Part shown: positions 44,729 through 54,062 of the stretch, piece after piece | Layout: the number at the start of each line of letters is the position of its first letter | Numbering within the stretch: position 1 is the stretch's first letter | Assembly: GCA_022606135.1 (NCBI GenBank) | Contig: JABYQN010000007.1 | Coordinates: 620,001-684,000, forward strand | Length of the DNA: 64,000 bases | Direction of reading: 5' to 3' | Source of the DNA: Fomes fomentarius | Lineage: Eukaryota; Basidiomycota; Agaricomycetes; Polyporales; Polyporaceae | The notes under the pieces: model-generated | The model's input: the letters and a program-made list of their open reading frames with translations, nothing else | The model's database searches: none | Told to the model about the DNA's origin: nothing | Program-made: the position numbers and the translations under genes

Positions 44729-46825
44729 ATGCCACCTACCGCGATATATCTGCAGAAGGCATGCTTGCAGCACAGGTACATACGAACGCGCGACAGCTCG
44801 CATATCGTTGAGCGACCTGAACGGCTACGCGCCGTCAATGTTGGTATCGCTGCCGCAGTCGCGCGACTGGAGGAACGCGCGCCGGGAATCAATCCTCCGC
44901 CAAATGATGCCCTTGTGAATCCTGCAGATGGAGGAGAAGCTGACGAGTTGACCAAAGCTCTTGGAAAACTACAACTGTCGACGCCTTCGCGTTCGGAGCG
45001 ACCCTCTCATGTTCCGGCCACATTCGTACACAGCGGCGCATCTGTGGACATCTTGAACAATATGGCGGTGAAGTTTGTACATGGAGACATCGAACGCGAT
45101 GTTTACCTCGAAACCCTCAAAGGTTGGGCTAGCGACAGTCAAGACAAAGTCAACAAAGGAGAGAGCGAAATACCAGAAGGCTATTCTCAAGGCGATCTAT
45201 ACCGTGCGTCTCTAGCATTAGTTCATGTTCGGATTCGTTCTCAACTGACGTACATTTCAGTATGCCCTGGGTCACTTGACGCCATCCAGGGCGCGCTTGG
45301 AACGGTCTGCGAGGCTGTAGATGCTGTCATGGAGGGCACTCGGCCAACGACCCCGTCTGATCTCGACAGTAAGCATGTATCGCAAGCCTTCGTGGCTGTT
45401 CGACCACCAGGGCACCACTGTGGAGAGGTCAGTCACTACGCCTTGGATAACTGCCCTATTTAACGATTGCTTGCAGAATACACCGTCTGGCTTCTGTTTC
45501 GTGAACAATGTAGCTGTTGGAGCTGCTCACGGTAAATGCAGGTCATTCAGGTGTTGCGCGAGTGTGCTAACATGTCCTAGCGCATTTGAAGCATAACGTC
45601 AATCGCGTCGTCATCCTTGACATCGATTTGCATCACGGTAAGATAGTGTCTCGCTTCGGATAGTCATTGTCATCTGCGATGTTGACTGCTCTGGAAGGGA
45701 ATGGCACCCAAGCAATTGCCTGGCAAATCAACGAGGAAAGTTATCGCAAACGACTCGAGGCCGGAAGTGGTGCCACGTCAGACAAGCCGGGCCTTCAGGT
45801 TTACTACGGAAGCATCCACGACATCCTGTCCTACCCATGCGAGGACGGGAAGCCTGAGCTCGTCCAGGCAGCCTCTGCCTCCATCCACGGCCCGCACGGA
45901 CAACACATCGAGAATGTTCATCTGCAGCCATACACCTCGCAGGAAGATTTCTGGGGAAGACTCTACGTTGGTCCCTACGCTCGTCTACTTGAGCGAGCTA
46001 GGGCATTCCTCGACGATACGGGCGGTGCGGGAGACGATGCGTTGGTCTTCATCAGGTCAGTTTGCTGTTGTAGCGTCACTCTTTAACCGCTTGTTAACGT
46101 GTGCGCAGTTGTGGTTTCGACGCCTGCGAACACGAATATCCTTCGATGTCGCGACACCAGCGCAAAGTTCCAGTGTCGTTCTATCACCGCTTCGCACGGG
46201 ATACTCGCGCATTCGCGGAGCGATATGCCAAGGGACGACTTATCAGTGTGTTAGAGGGCGGCTACAGCGACCGTGCGCTCACGAGCGGCGTAATGGCTCA
46301 TCTCTCCGGATTACTCGAGGATAGCAACCTCACCGTAGACCCAGCGTGGTGGAGCACGGAGAATCTCACTGCAGTAAGTAATATACAGCCACCATCGCTT
46401 TCAGTTCTTACACTCAATACTGTCTGGTGTAGCTTGAAGCTGCGACAAAGAAACGACGCGGGGGCCGTCCGTCTCAAGTCGCTCCTCCTGTTCCATGGGT
46501 CGCCCGCACCCTCGAACTCTTCGCATCCATCGACTTTTCTCACAGCATCCCTGCCGCCTCCCGTGCTCCAGTCCCGCCATCAGACAGAACGCTACGCGAC
46601 CGTAAGGCAGGCAATGGAAGCAATCGAGCGAGCCCCGCTACGTCACCGGGCAAGAAGCCTGGGGCGAAGAAGGGTCGTCCCAGTGCTGCCACCACTTCGG
46701 CTGCCTCTGCGTCGGAAGAGAGCGACCTCACCGACGTGTCGACGTCTTCGGAGAAAGAGGGCGATGCGAGACAGAAGAAGCTACCGCGCGTCATCCTGAA
46801 GCTTGGCCCGGTACCTGCGGCTTGA
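44729..46825 (+). CDS. hos3: Hos3-like class II histone deacetylase
   Basis: Seven exons (44729-45203, 45261-45427, 45477-45531, 45581-45637, 45698-46055, 46109-46373, 46433-46825) give 589 residues. Family motifs in order are YLQKACLQHRYIRTRD, ERPERLRAVNVG, FVAVRPPGHHCGE (the active-site His pair), GFCFVNNVAVGAAH, RVVILDIDLHHGNGTQ (zinc Asp-x-His), FISCGFDACEHE (zinc Asp) and SVLEGGYS. All catalytic positions look intact. A basic, Ser/Pro-rich C-terminal tail (KKRRGGRPS, GKKPGAKKGR) probably serves nuclear localisation. Yeast Hos3 deacetylates histones and acts at the bud neck. I chose the ATG at 44729 because the conserved domain begins there. The frame stays open upstream to an ATG at 44567, which would add 54 Arg-rich residues. 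Confidence 0.9.
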
Positions 46826-47134
46826 GCTCGACAACGTCCGGGATTGCATGGTCTATCCCGCTCAATATCCTTCACATCTTGTTCGCTATCTTGTCTTGTT
46901 GCTGTCTTGGGTTTCCGTTACGCGTGATGTCTTAGTATGTGGAAAGAGTAAAAATAATTGTAGTGTAGTAGGTGTTGTATTGACAGGCACATAGTGTATA
47001 TGTGCATTGGCATAGTAGTAACCACAAATGACGAGCAAAATCTGGTTTTTTGAGTGTCCATCGACACCTACAGCTGAGATATACTTGTCATTCCTCATTC
47101 CAAGGCTGAAGTAGGGACGCGCCCCGTCTGGCAA
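46826..47134. other. Intergenic region up to the inverted duplication
   Basis: 3' flank of the Hos3-like gene, AT-rich around 46940-47050. No gene. Homology to the parent Rrn5-like gene begins at about 47135. Confidence 0.5.
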
Positions 47135-48077
47135 CATGACGTCGACTCACAATTGCTTCTGACACGCTGAGATTGCTCCGTGTTCTCGTCGTGAGATCCG
47201 TCCATGCAGTCGCTCAAAGGAACAGGAGCGCATCGCCAAGTTGCAGACAAAGGCTTGGCCGCTCAATGAGGATCAGGTGCGTATTGCCATGAACACCGCT
47301 CCATTGGCTTCACCTCTTGTATCAGGTCGTGACATGAAGCATGCTGTCGCTGCACTTTGGGCGCTTACTCCATAAACTCGATGAGGATGAGGACGCCGAA
47401 ATTGATTCGGATGGGGACGGACAACCCATATCTGCTGGTCTAGATGACGATGGTCCCCAGCCGAAGCCGAAGTTGAGGATGTCTGCGACGATGGCCCATG
47501 GGCGGTGACAACTCTAAGGACACATTGCTTCCGCTCGAGCCGCTCCCACTAAAACATAAAACTGCTCCGAAAGATATTCTCCCCTCTCATGAACTCACTG
47601 TCCTCTGGCCTCCACTTCAGCGATACATCGGACTCGCTCAATCCATCTGTCTGTATGCCTTGGCCGTCCTCGAGCTTTATCTTAGACAAATGAGGCCAGG
47701 AAGTATTGTGTATATAAGTTGGCAAAATCCTCGCGGGCCCCGTGGCCGCTAGCACATCAGACCAGCCGATGACCGAGGAGAAGCCCGACCCTTCTCGGGG
47801 ACGCCAAGCGCGGCGGCCGCCTCGGAAGCGGAGACGGAAAGCTTCGGAGAAGGGGCAGCGCGAGGACTCCGAGTCGGACGACGGGAGTGCGGACGAACAG
47901 GACATCGAGGACGAACTCCTTGGCGATGCAACTAACGCAGACGACGACGATCCGACGCGGTTGAGGGGAAGCGCAGGCGTGGTGGGACAACATATACCTC
48001 ATAGATCAACTCAGGTCCAAAAGCCCGATTCTGGTGTGCGGATCAAGAGCGCGGTCTATGTGCTCGATAACGATTGA
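47135..48077 (+). pseudogene. Truncated, decayed copy of the Rrn5-like gene (3' part)
   Basis: Begins with CATGACGTCGACTCACAATTGC, the point in the parent just after its first intron, and runs to the same stop. The N-terminal SANT part is absent. Compared with the parent at 11838-12966 there are several deletions: about 17 bp near 47210, roughly 115 bp near 47665, and about 25 bp near 47965 together with loss of one C, producing shifted frames (DDDDPTRLRGSAGV instead of DDDDPDAVEEAAPRG). The end RIKSAVYVLDND is back in frame. Recognisable blocks include RPPRKRRRKASE, LLGDATNADDDDP and KEQERIAKL-like sequence. It is non-functional as a Pol I factor and a by-product of the segmental duplication that also carried the ICMT-like gene. 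Confidence 0.8.
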
Positions 48078-48336
48078 ATGGGGTCTTGCCATATAACGAG
48101 GAAAACACGTTGATTATCTGCTTAGCACGTTTTCCGGGTTTGTGTCGTTTGAGAAGTACTATACTATATCTTCAGTATTCTTGAGGCTGTCGTGCTGATA
48201 TATCGCTCTCCACGATGTAACGTAGGAAGAGTTATGTCTTGGTAGCTCTTGCAATTCGTTTTACTGCTCTTGGCAGAATTGTGGCAGATAGAGGCGACAT
48301 TATGTACGAATCACACGGAGTCAAGACAGCATGCAT

Positions 48337-49132
48337 TCAAATGAGGCCTGGAATCAGCTTGTACGGCGTCCTCATCGACCATGTCTCCCACCCCTCCTTG
48401 AACTCCCTCCGAAGGATATCATCCTCGGTCCCCACCCTCATAATCATGACCACAGGGATCCACGCGACCTCCGTCGCCCATGCCACAACCAGCAGCCTCC
48501 CAACGAGCGTGCGCATGAGCCCGGATTCGGCGAGCCACGAGCCGCTGCCAGTGAGACACAGGAGCGTGCCAATGGTGACCATGATCAGAGCGGTGTAGCT
48601 GGGGTGACGAACGATCGAGTACGGCCCATCGGTGACCAGCTTGTGATCCTTGCGCAGGGACAGTTCGAAGGTGAAGTGTCTGCCCAAAGCGCGGTAACAG
48701 AGGATGCGGATGATGCCGCCGACGGCGCAGAGCAGGACGCCCACGAGGAAGACGGGTGTCATGCGTACACCGAGGGCTGAGGAGGCGGGACGCCATGCGA
48801 GCATAGGGAGGAGGCGGTCTGCGAAGGGTGAGGGCAGGTAGGTCGTGAGGATAGTGGCGACCTCGAAGACGATAAAACTCTGGGTGATCGCCTATGCACG
48901 TAGTGAGTTGTGTGAGCGGCCGCCAGTAGATGTAGGGATTACTGCCAACCTTCTCGATTGCGCGCACCCATGGGGGGCGGACTTGCCGCACGATGTACTT
49001 CACGGTCGAGTACTTGCCCTGCTCATCGGGCGCGGTACGAGGGTTGGGAGGCGTAAAGGTGATGAAGTTAGCGTATGCTGTGAGGAGGAGGAGAGGGACT
49101 TTGAGCAGACTCGGAGGTGGTACGAAGTGCAT
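48337..49132 (-). CDS. Isoprenylcysteine carboxyl methyltransferase-like membrane protein, paralog 3
   Basis: Exons 48950-49132 and 48337-48891 give 245 residues, the same length and intron position as paralog 2. Over the last 155 residues I count six differences from paralog 2, mostly conservative (for example I to L, E to D). The catalytic blocks GRHFTFELSLRKDH and GPYSIVRHPSY are identical, and the C-terminal EDDILRREFKEGWETW is near identical. No stop or frameshift is visible. The predicted membrane topology and ER location are as for the paralog. The promoter keeps TATAAA at 49161-49166, but the leader is about 20 bp shorter, and sequence upstream of the TATA box is unrelated to the parent. 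Expression may therefore differ. It sits at the edge of the gene-poor arm. Confidence 0.85.
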
Positions 49133-49160
49133 TGTTGTACTGTACATAGAGCTCAATGCG

Positions 49161-49166
49161 TTTATA
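49161..49166 (-). promoter_or_regulatory. TATA box of ICMT-like paralog 3
   Basis: TATAAA on the minus strand, 29 bp upstream of the ATG at 49132. It is the conserved counterpart of the element at 10724, and copy homology ends here. Confidence 0.5.
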
Positions 49167-49478
49167 GGGAGGTCGACCTGTATAAAGAAGGGCCCTCCGG
49201 GTAAACCTGGCCACAAACTGGGAAGTGTTGATGTATGCTATAGGGGCTCGTGAGATTCGCAGGCTAGGTCCCCGCCGGCTTCTCCTCGCGAGTCCCCTTC
49301 AGAAGAGGGGTCTTACAATATGTAAGCTGGCAGCATGGACCTGTATTTTTGATTGTCGTGTCCAGGAACATTTATGATTTATAGCGCTCAATGTTTACTT
49401 ACCGCACAATGATTGAGACTATCCTAGACAATCGCACATTGATTCATAATCAAGTACAGGGCAACGATGTGGCGGTTG

Positions 49479-50462
49479 TCTGTACGTGCGTCATCGCCCC
49501 CGCAAGGATGTCGCGAAACGAAGGTGGGCGTAGGGAACCGCCCGAGCGAAAGCGGTGATACTTGATACCGTTCATCATGTGAAGGGCTTGCGTCGAACCT
49601 AGTGATACCTTCTCCCGGTCTGCATGAATGCAAGGGAGCACGTGGGGGTAAGCTGTCTGCACGCCAGCTCTTCGCAAGAAGTCTTAGATGCTTACCGATA
49701 TCTGTCGCGTCTATAGGTCCTTCTTACCCTTACACGGGAATGACCGTTGGTCATGCATATAGTGCACGGGGTTGCATGGGGAAGTCGAAGTCCGCACGAT
49801 AGAGCTCGATAATCAGCTAAGCGGCTCACCGAAGGAAGATGGGGAGAAAGAAGCACAAGAATCACCGGAAGTGGAGCACGCCTTACTCACCAACTGGATA
49901 ACCGGAGCCCTGACACGCCATGTACTCAGGCGGTGTCAGAATTGTACTCCAGCAAAAGGGGGGCTGATACAAGTACGTGAGTCCGGCATAGGCTCTCGCT
50001 GTGCTTGAAAGGCCAGATGAAATGAAATAACAAAGGCGGGTGACACGAAAAGCTTGCTGCTAGTCATGATGAGTGCACCATTTTGCTGCCAACATAATAC
50101 TCACATAGTAACGAGATCCTGACGTGAAGCTTGAACCCCGACGGCCTTGATCGCAGGAGGATATTGGTGGCACTACAATGTCCCTTCGAAGCAATCGCCG
50201 TGTCGGTAGTCTTTCCCTTTGTATATATATAACGAGCGGGCTCTGGCTGGCACTGGAGTCTAGATAGCTGATCCCGCAGTGGCAGAGAATTCGTTTGTTC
50301 TGAGCCCAAAATCGCGATCATACTCCTGACGGGACAACTCGGGAGTCTGTTCGTATGATTCCTGCTCATTATGTTCCACATGGGCTATGTAAGATCCACT
50401 GCGGGAGATGTCGCAACGCCACTTACGAGAGGTGTCCTAGCTCGAAGCCGTCTCATCTCAAA
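49479..50462. repeat. Unknown dispersed element, copy A
   Basis: Direct-repeat partner of 52688-54060. The shared left edge begins TGTACGTGCGTCA, and shared blocks include AAAGGCCAGATGAAA, GACACGAAAAGCTTGCTGCTAG and GACGTGAAGCTTGAACCCCG. The right edge has ACTCCTGACGGGACAACTC and CAACGCCACTTACGAGAGG. It lacks about 400 bp present in copy B, and the minus-strand frame that encodes CDIC in copy B reads CDIS here and ends early. Confidence 0.8.
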
Positions 50463-52687
50463 GGGTAGCAATAGGTTCACTCCGACCCTTGAGCCTCGTA
50501 CGTCAGGTGGAGGTGTTCGGGAGCTTGAGGGCGACGATTGCCACAGCACCGAGGCGATCCTGGAGGAGAACCGGGGTCAGATGGGTGGTACGCGAGAATG
50601 ACATAGTAGTCAATTTCCGGTGTCGGGTGGATTTGAGTTCTGCAGTTGGGTGCTAATCAGCCCACGTAGATCGCGTAGAGAAGATGGCCGACCGGGTCGC
50701 ATGACGTCATTGAATGTGTGGCTTATACTTTACCTGGAACCAACGAAGGGACAGGAAGGTTCAACTCTGAATCGGGTCGACATCATCCGTGTACGACTCC
50801 GAATTTTGTCATAGAATGGGACGCCTGCGGTCTCACAGAGAGGATTGTTCAACGCAGGATTTGACAGAACATCTTGGTATACCTGCGATAATCCTCATCG
50901 CTCTGCAAACCAAACAAAGATGACGTAGTTAGCATGTCGTAGCCTGGAATAGGATCCTCACCGACCTTCCCAGGACACCCTCAACCTCAATCCTCGGGAC
51001 AAGTCCACCACACCTCTGGTCAAGGTTCAAGCATCCATGTCTGCCCTGGCTAAGTTCACTTCGTTCTAGGCTCGAGCCACGGGCTCCACCCATTCGATGT
51101 GGCCGCGCATGGCTCGATGACGCCAGGGTTACATCCTCGATGACTTCATTTACGCCGCGTCCAATTCCAACAGCCTGAGTGTCCCCGATGGTTTGATTGC
51201 CGGCCCCAAAGCGACGCACCAGTATATCCCGCCCCGATGCTACGCGTCCCCAGACAGCCCAGGCCTCGTTGTGCTCAGTTGGTAGAACACGCTGGAAACC
51301 GGGGAGCCGTCGCGACCTGCTCTGACCACGTTCACGTCAATGGCTGATGGACAACACCATTCTAGAATCTAGACACACCTCGCTTAAGTAGGCTCCCAGA
51401 GTCCCTACCTCCGCACGGCTCAGGGATGGATAACCTGCTGCGACTTATCCTTACGCGAGGATAACCCATTCATGGCTTGCGTACTGAACCATCATACCAG
51501 AGCCCAGGACGTCGCATGAGATCCCGATTCCCCAAGCCTTGCCTTCCCGAGTCCCGAAGCATCTAGGATGTCGTGCATTTGCAAAGACACCGGACATGCG
51601 CGATGATAGTGGCGTCGGCATTCTCGCCCACCTGTCGACGATTGGTGCTTACTAGCCGGGAGACGGAACGCTCAGGGAAGGGATGTTCGAGGTGCAGAGG
51701 TATTCTTGTGCTGTATGCCGGCATGGAACGTACTCCGAGCAACTTGTGGCTGACTTAATTGGCGGTCATGGGGAAAGCCGCGGGACGTGGGGCGCGAGTC
51801 GCCTCCGTGCTGGATGCATGCATGCTGACCACAGCATCGCTCGCAATCTGTTCCGCGACCCTTCGCTGAGCGTTGTACGCTCGTTGACTGCTCTATACGG
51901 CGGCATTGTCCCTTCAAAGAAGGTACATAGTCACATCAGGGCAGCAACGCTCGGACAACACCGAGCCACGGTCAACTTTTCTTCGCAGACTAGCCAAGAG
52001 GAATGGTGATGGGAACACGTCCGGCGACTCACCATTCGTTCAGTGCCGCGTATGCAGGATGCCGGAGACATTATGGCATCGTATTCCTGGACGTAACAGC
52101 GGTGAGAGGTTCGCACTGCGCTCCCAGTCACTGGCTGATGACCAGCACACAGCCTTGTGCCTTATACACCCGCTTTTGCGTTAGTGCAATTGTGCGACTG
52201 GGTGTTCTCCCAACAACAGCAGTCGCAGTTGGCATCAGTATCCCTACCCCGCACCGAACATGCGAACGAACGGGTACCTTCGAGACTCAGGCTGACGAAA
52301 AATGCTGTTGGTGGGAGGCATCGAAGGACTCATCGAGGGACTCGTCGAATAGGCAGCGGGGCAGTACTCGAGTCGGTCTGGGTTGCCGGCATATCAGTAC
52401 CCAGTAAGTACTAGCTGGTCGAAGCACGGAAAGCAAGCACACGCGTACCTCAATCAAGCAGGCTTGACTCCCGGCAAGTCAATAGGATGAGAACACCGGC
52501 CGACGACGGTCATTGGCCATTGGCTGTCCGACTGTCCTTCTGTGCGTGCCTCGCTGCCCCTCGGATGCAAGATGTCAGGATGTCAGGGTAGCAGAGCGGA
52601 GTCGAAGTTGTGTTGAAGACTTGAAGTTGGGGTGCGGCCGTCGAAGACCGCAATAAATTGGAGGGCCTGGGGGTAATCTAGATCGAA

Positions 52688-54060
52688 CTGTACGTGCGTC
52701 AGCCTCCTGCAAGGATCCCGCGAGACGAAGGTGAGCGTAGGGAACTACCCGAGCAAAAGCGGTAATACCTTGCCCGGTCTACATGAATGCATGAGAGCGC
52801 GTGGGGGCAAGCTGTCATGCACGATTGCGCATCAATACGGCACACTGCCTCTTCGCGACAAGTCTTAGACTCTTACCCATGTCTATCCCTTCTGTCCGTC
52901 CTGCTGACCCTGAAATGGGAGTGCCTGGTGGTCATGGTGCGCTGTGAGATTGCATGCGGACTCGAAGTCTGCACGATAGAGCTTGATAATCAGCCAAGCC
53001 GCTCCACCGAAGGAAGACAGGAAGAAAGAAGCAAAGCAAGCAGATGTGGAGTACACCTTATTGGCCGACTGGATAACCGGAGCTAACATGTACTCACACC
53101 GGCGCCATTATACACCTAGGCGATGTCGAACTTGCACACTCTAGATTGACGCGAGGTTCGAGCTTCTAGGTCGGGCCCCTGACAAGTGCGTGAGTCCGGC
53201 ATTTCTCGCTGTGCTTGAAAGGCCAGATGAAAGGAAATAACAAATGAAATGGCGTCTGACACGAAAAGCTTGCTGCTAGCCATAATGAGCGCACCCTTTT
53301 GCTGCCGGCATACCACTCACATAAACGTAAGAGAAGTTCCGACGTGAAGCTTGAACCCCGAAGGCCTTGATCACAAGAGGGTATTGGTAAAAACCCGGCG
53401 GCACTACAGTTGCCTAGAACTGGCAAGTACTGCTCCCGACACCCACGAGCCAATCGCCCATGCACGGATGGTACACGTATTGCCGGATATAGAGTATGCA
53501 GTAGCCATGGAAAGGTCCCTCTCATGGTGAAAGGTGAACTGCGAATCATTCGTGGAAATAGCCATTCTTTTTGTATATGATGAATCGCGTCAGCCGAGTA
53601 CTTCGCTCCGACACGTTCACAATGCACCTTCTGACCAGGAGATCTCCGAGTCTGCGTCCGAGTTCGATAGAGGCCGAGAGCCCAGGGCAGTAATTGACCG
53701 AGGTCGCGCGCACTATACACCGAACGGACACTGAACACATGGCAAACGGACGCACCAGCACGAGGTCTCCGACGAGCACCTCCCGCTAGCGGGCTCGGAC
53801 TCGAACTACCGCAGCTGGCTCTGGAGTCGGGATAACTTACCCCGCAGTGGCACTGCGAACTGAGAATCTGTTTGTTCCGAGTCCGAAGTCGCGACTGCAC
53901 GTTTTCTGCGCATTCCCTGTACTCCTGACGGGACAACTCGGGAGTCTGTTCGTATAGTTCCTGTTCAGTAAGTACCACATGGGCTACATAAGGCTCACGG
54001 CAGATGTCGCAACGCCACTTACGAGAGGTGTCCTGTCTCGAGGCTCTCTCGTCTCCCGAC
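52688..54060. repeat. Unknown dispersed element, copy B
   Basis: Longer partner of the repeat at 49479-50462, same orientation, about 1.4 kb. It contains an additional segment (about 53400-53880) that is missing or strongly shortened in copy A. Both edges match copy A as described there, and flanking sequences are unrelated. Confidence 0.8.
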
Positions 54061-54062
54061 AT
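53841..54062 (-). CDS. Possible first exon of a small zinc-binding protein in repeat copy B
   Basis: Starts with ATG at 54062 and stays open for 74 codons to a good GTAAGT donor just below 53841. It reads MSGDERASRQDTSRKW, then RCDICREPYVAHVV, LTEQELYEQTPELSRQEYRE and finally SSQCHCG. The CxxC and CxC pairs, about 46 residues apart, could coordinate zinc. No further exon could be assigned with confidence. In copy A the same frame has lost the second Cys of CDIC and the CHC motif, and meets a stop. I do not recognise the family. It may be part of a mobile element or a decayed host gene, so the call is tentative. Confidence 0.3.

Larger units (their letters stand above)
47135..49166 (-). repeat. 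Inverted segmental duplication, derived copy
   Basis: Reverse-oriented counterpart of 10724-12966, about 34 kb away (inner end to inner end). It keeps gene order relative to itself (Rrn5 fragment and ICMT-like gene tail to tail), intron positions and the TATA box. It is about 0.2 kb shorter owing to deletions in the Rrn5 part. Confidence 0.85.

Noticed and set aside
50929..51360. Minus-strand frame containing WAVWGRVASGRDILV and GAGNQTIGDTQ
   Set aside because: Possibly a decayed gene, but I could not assign a family, a start or splice sites, so it is not called.
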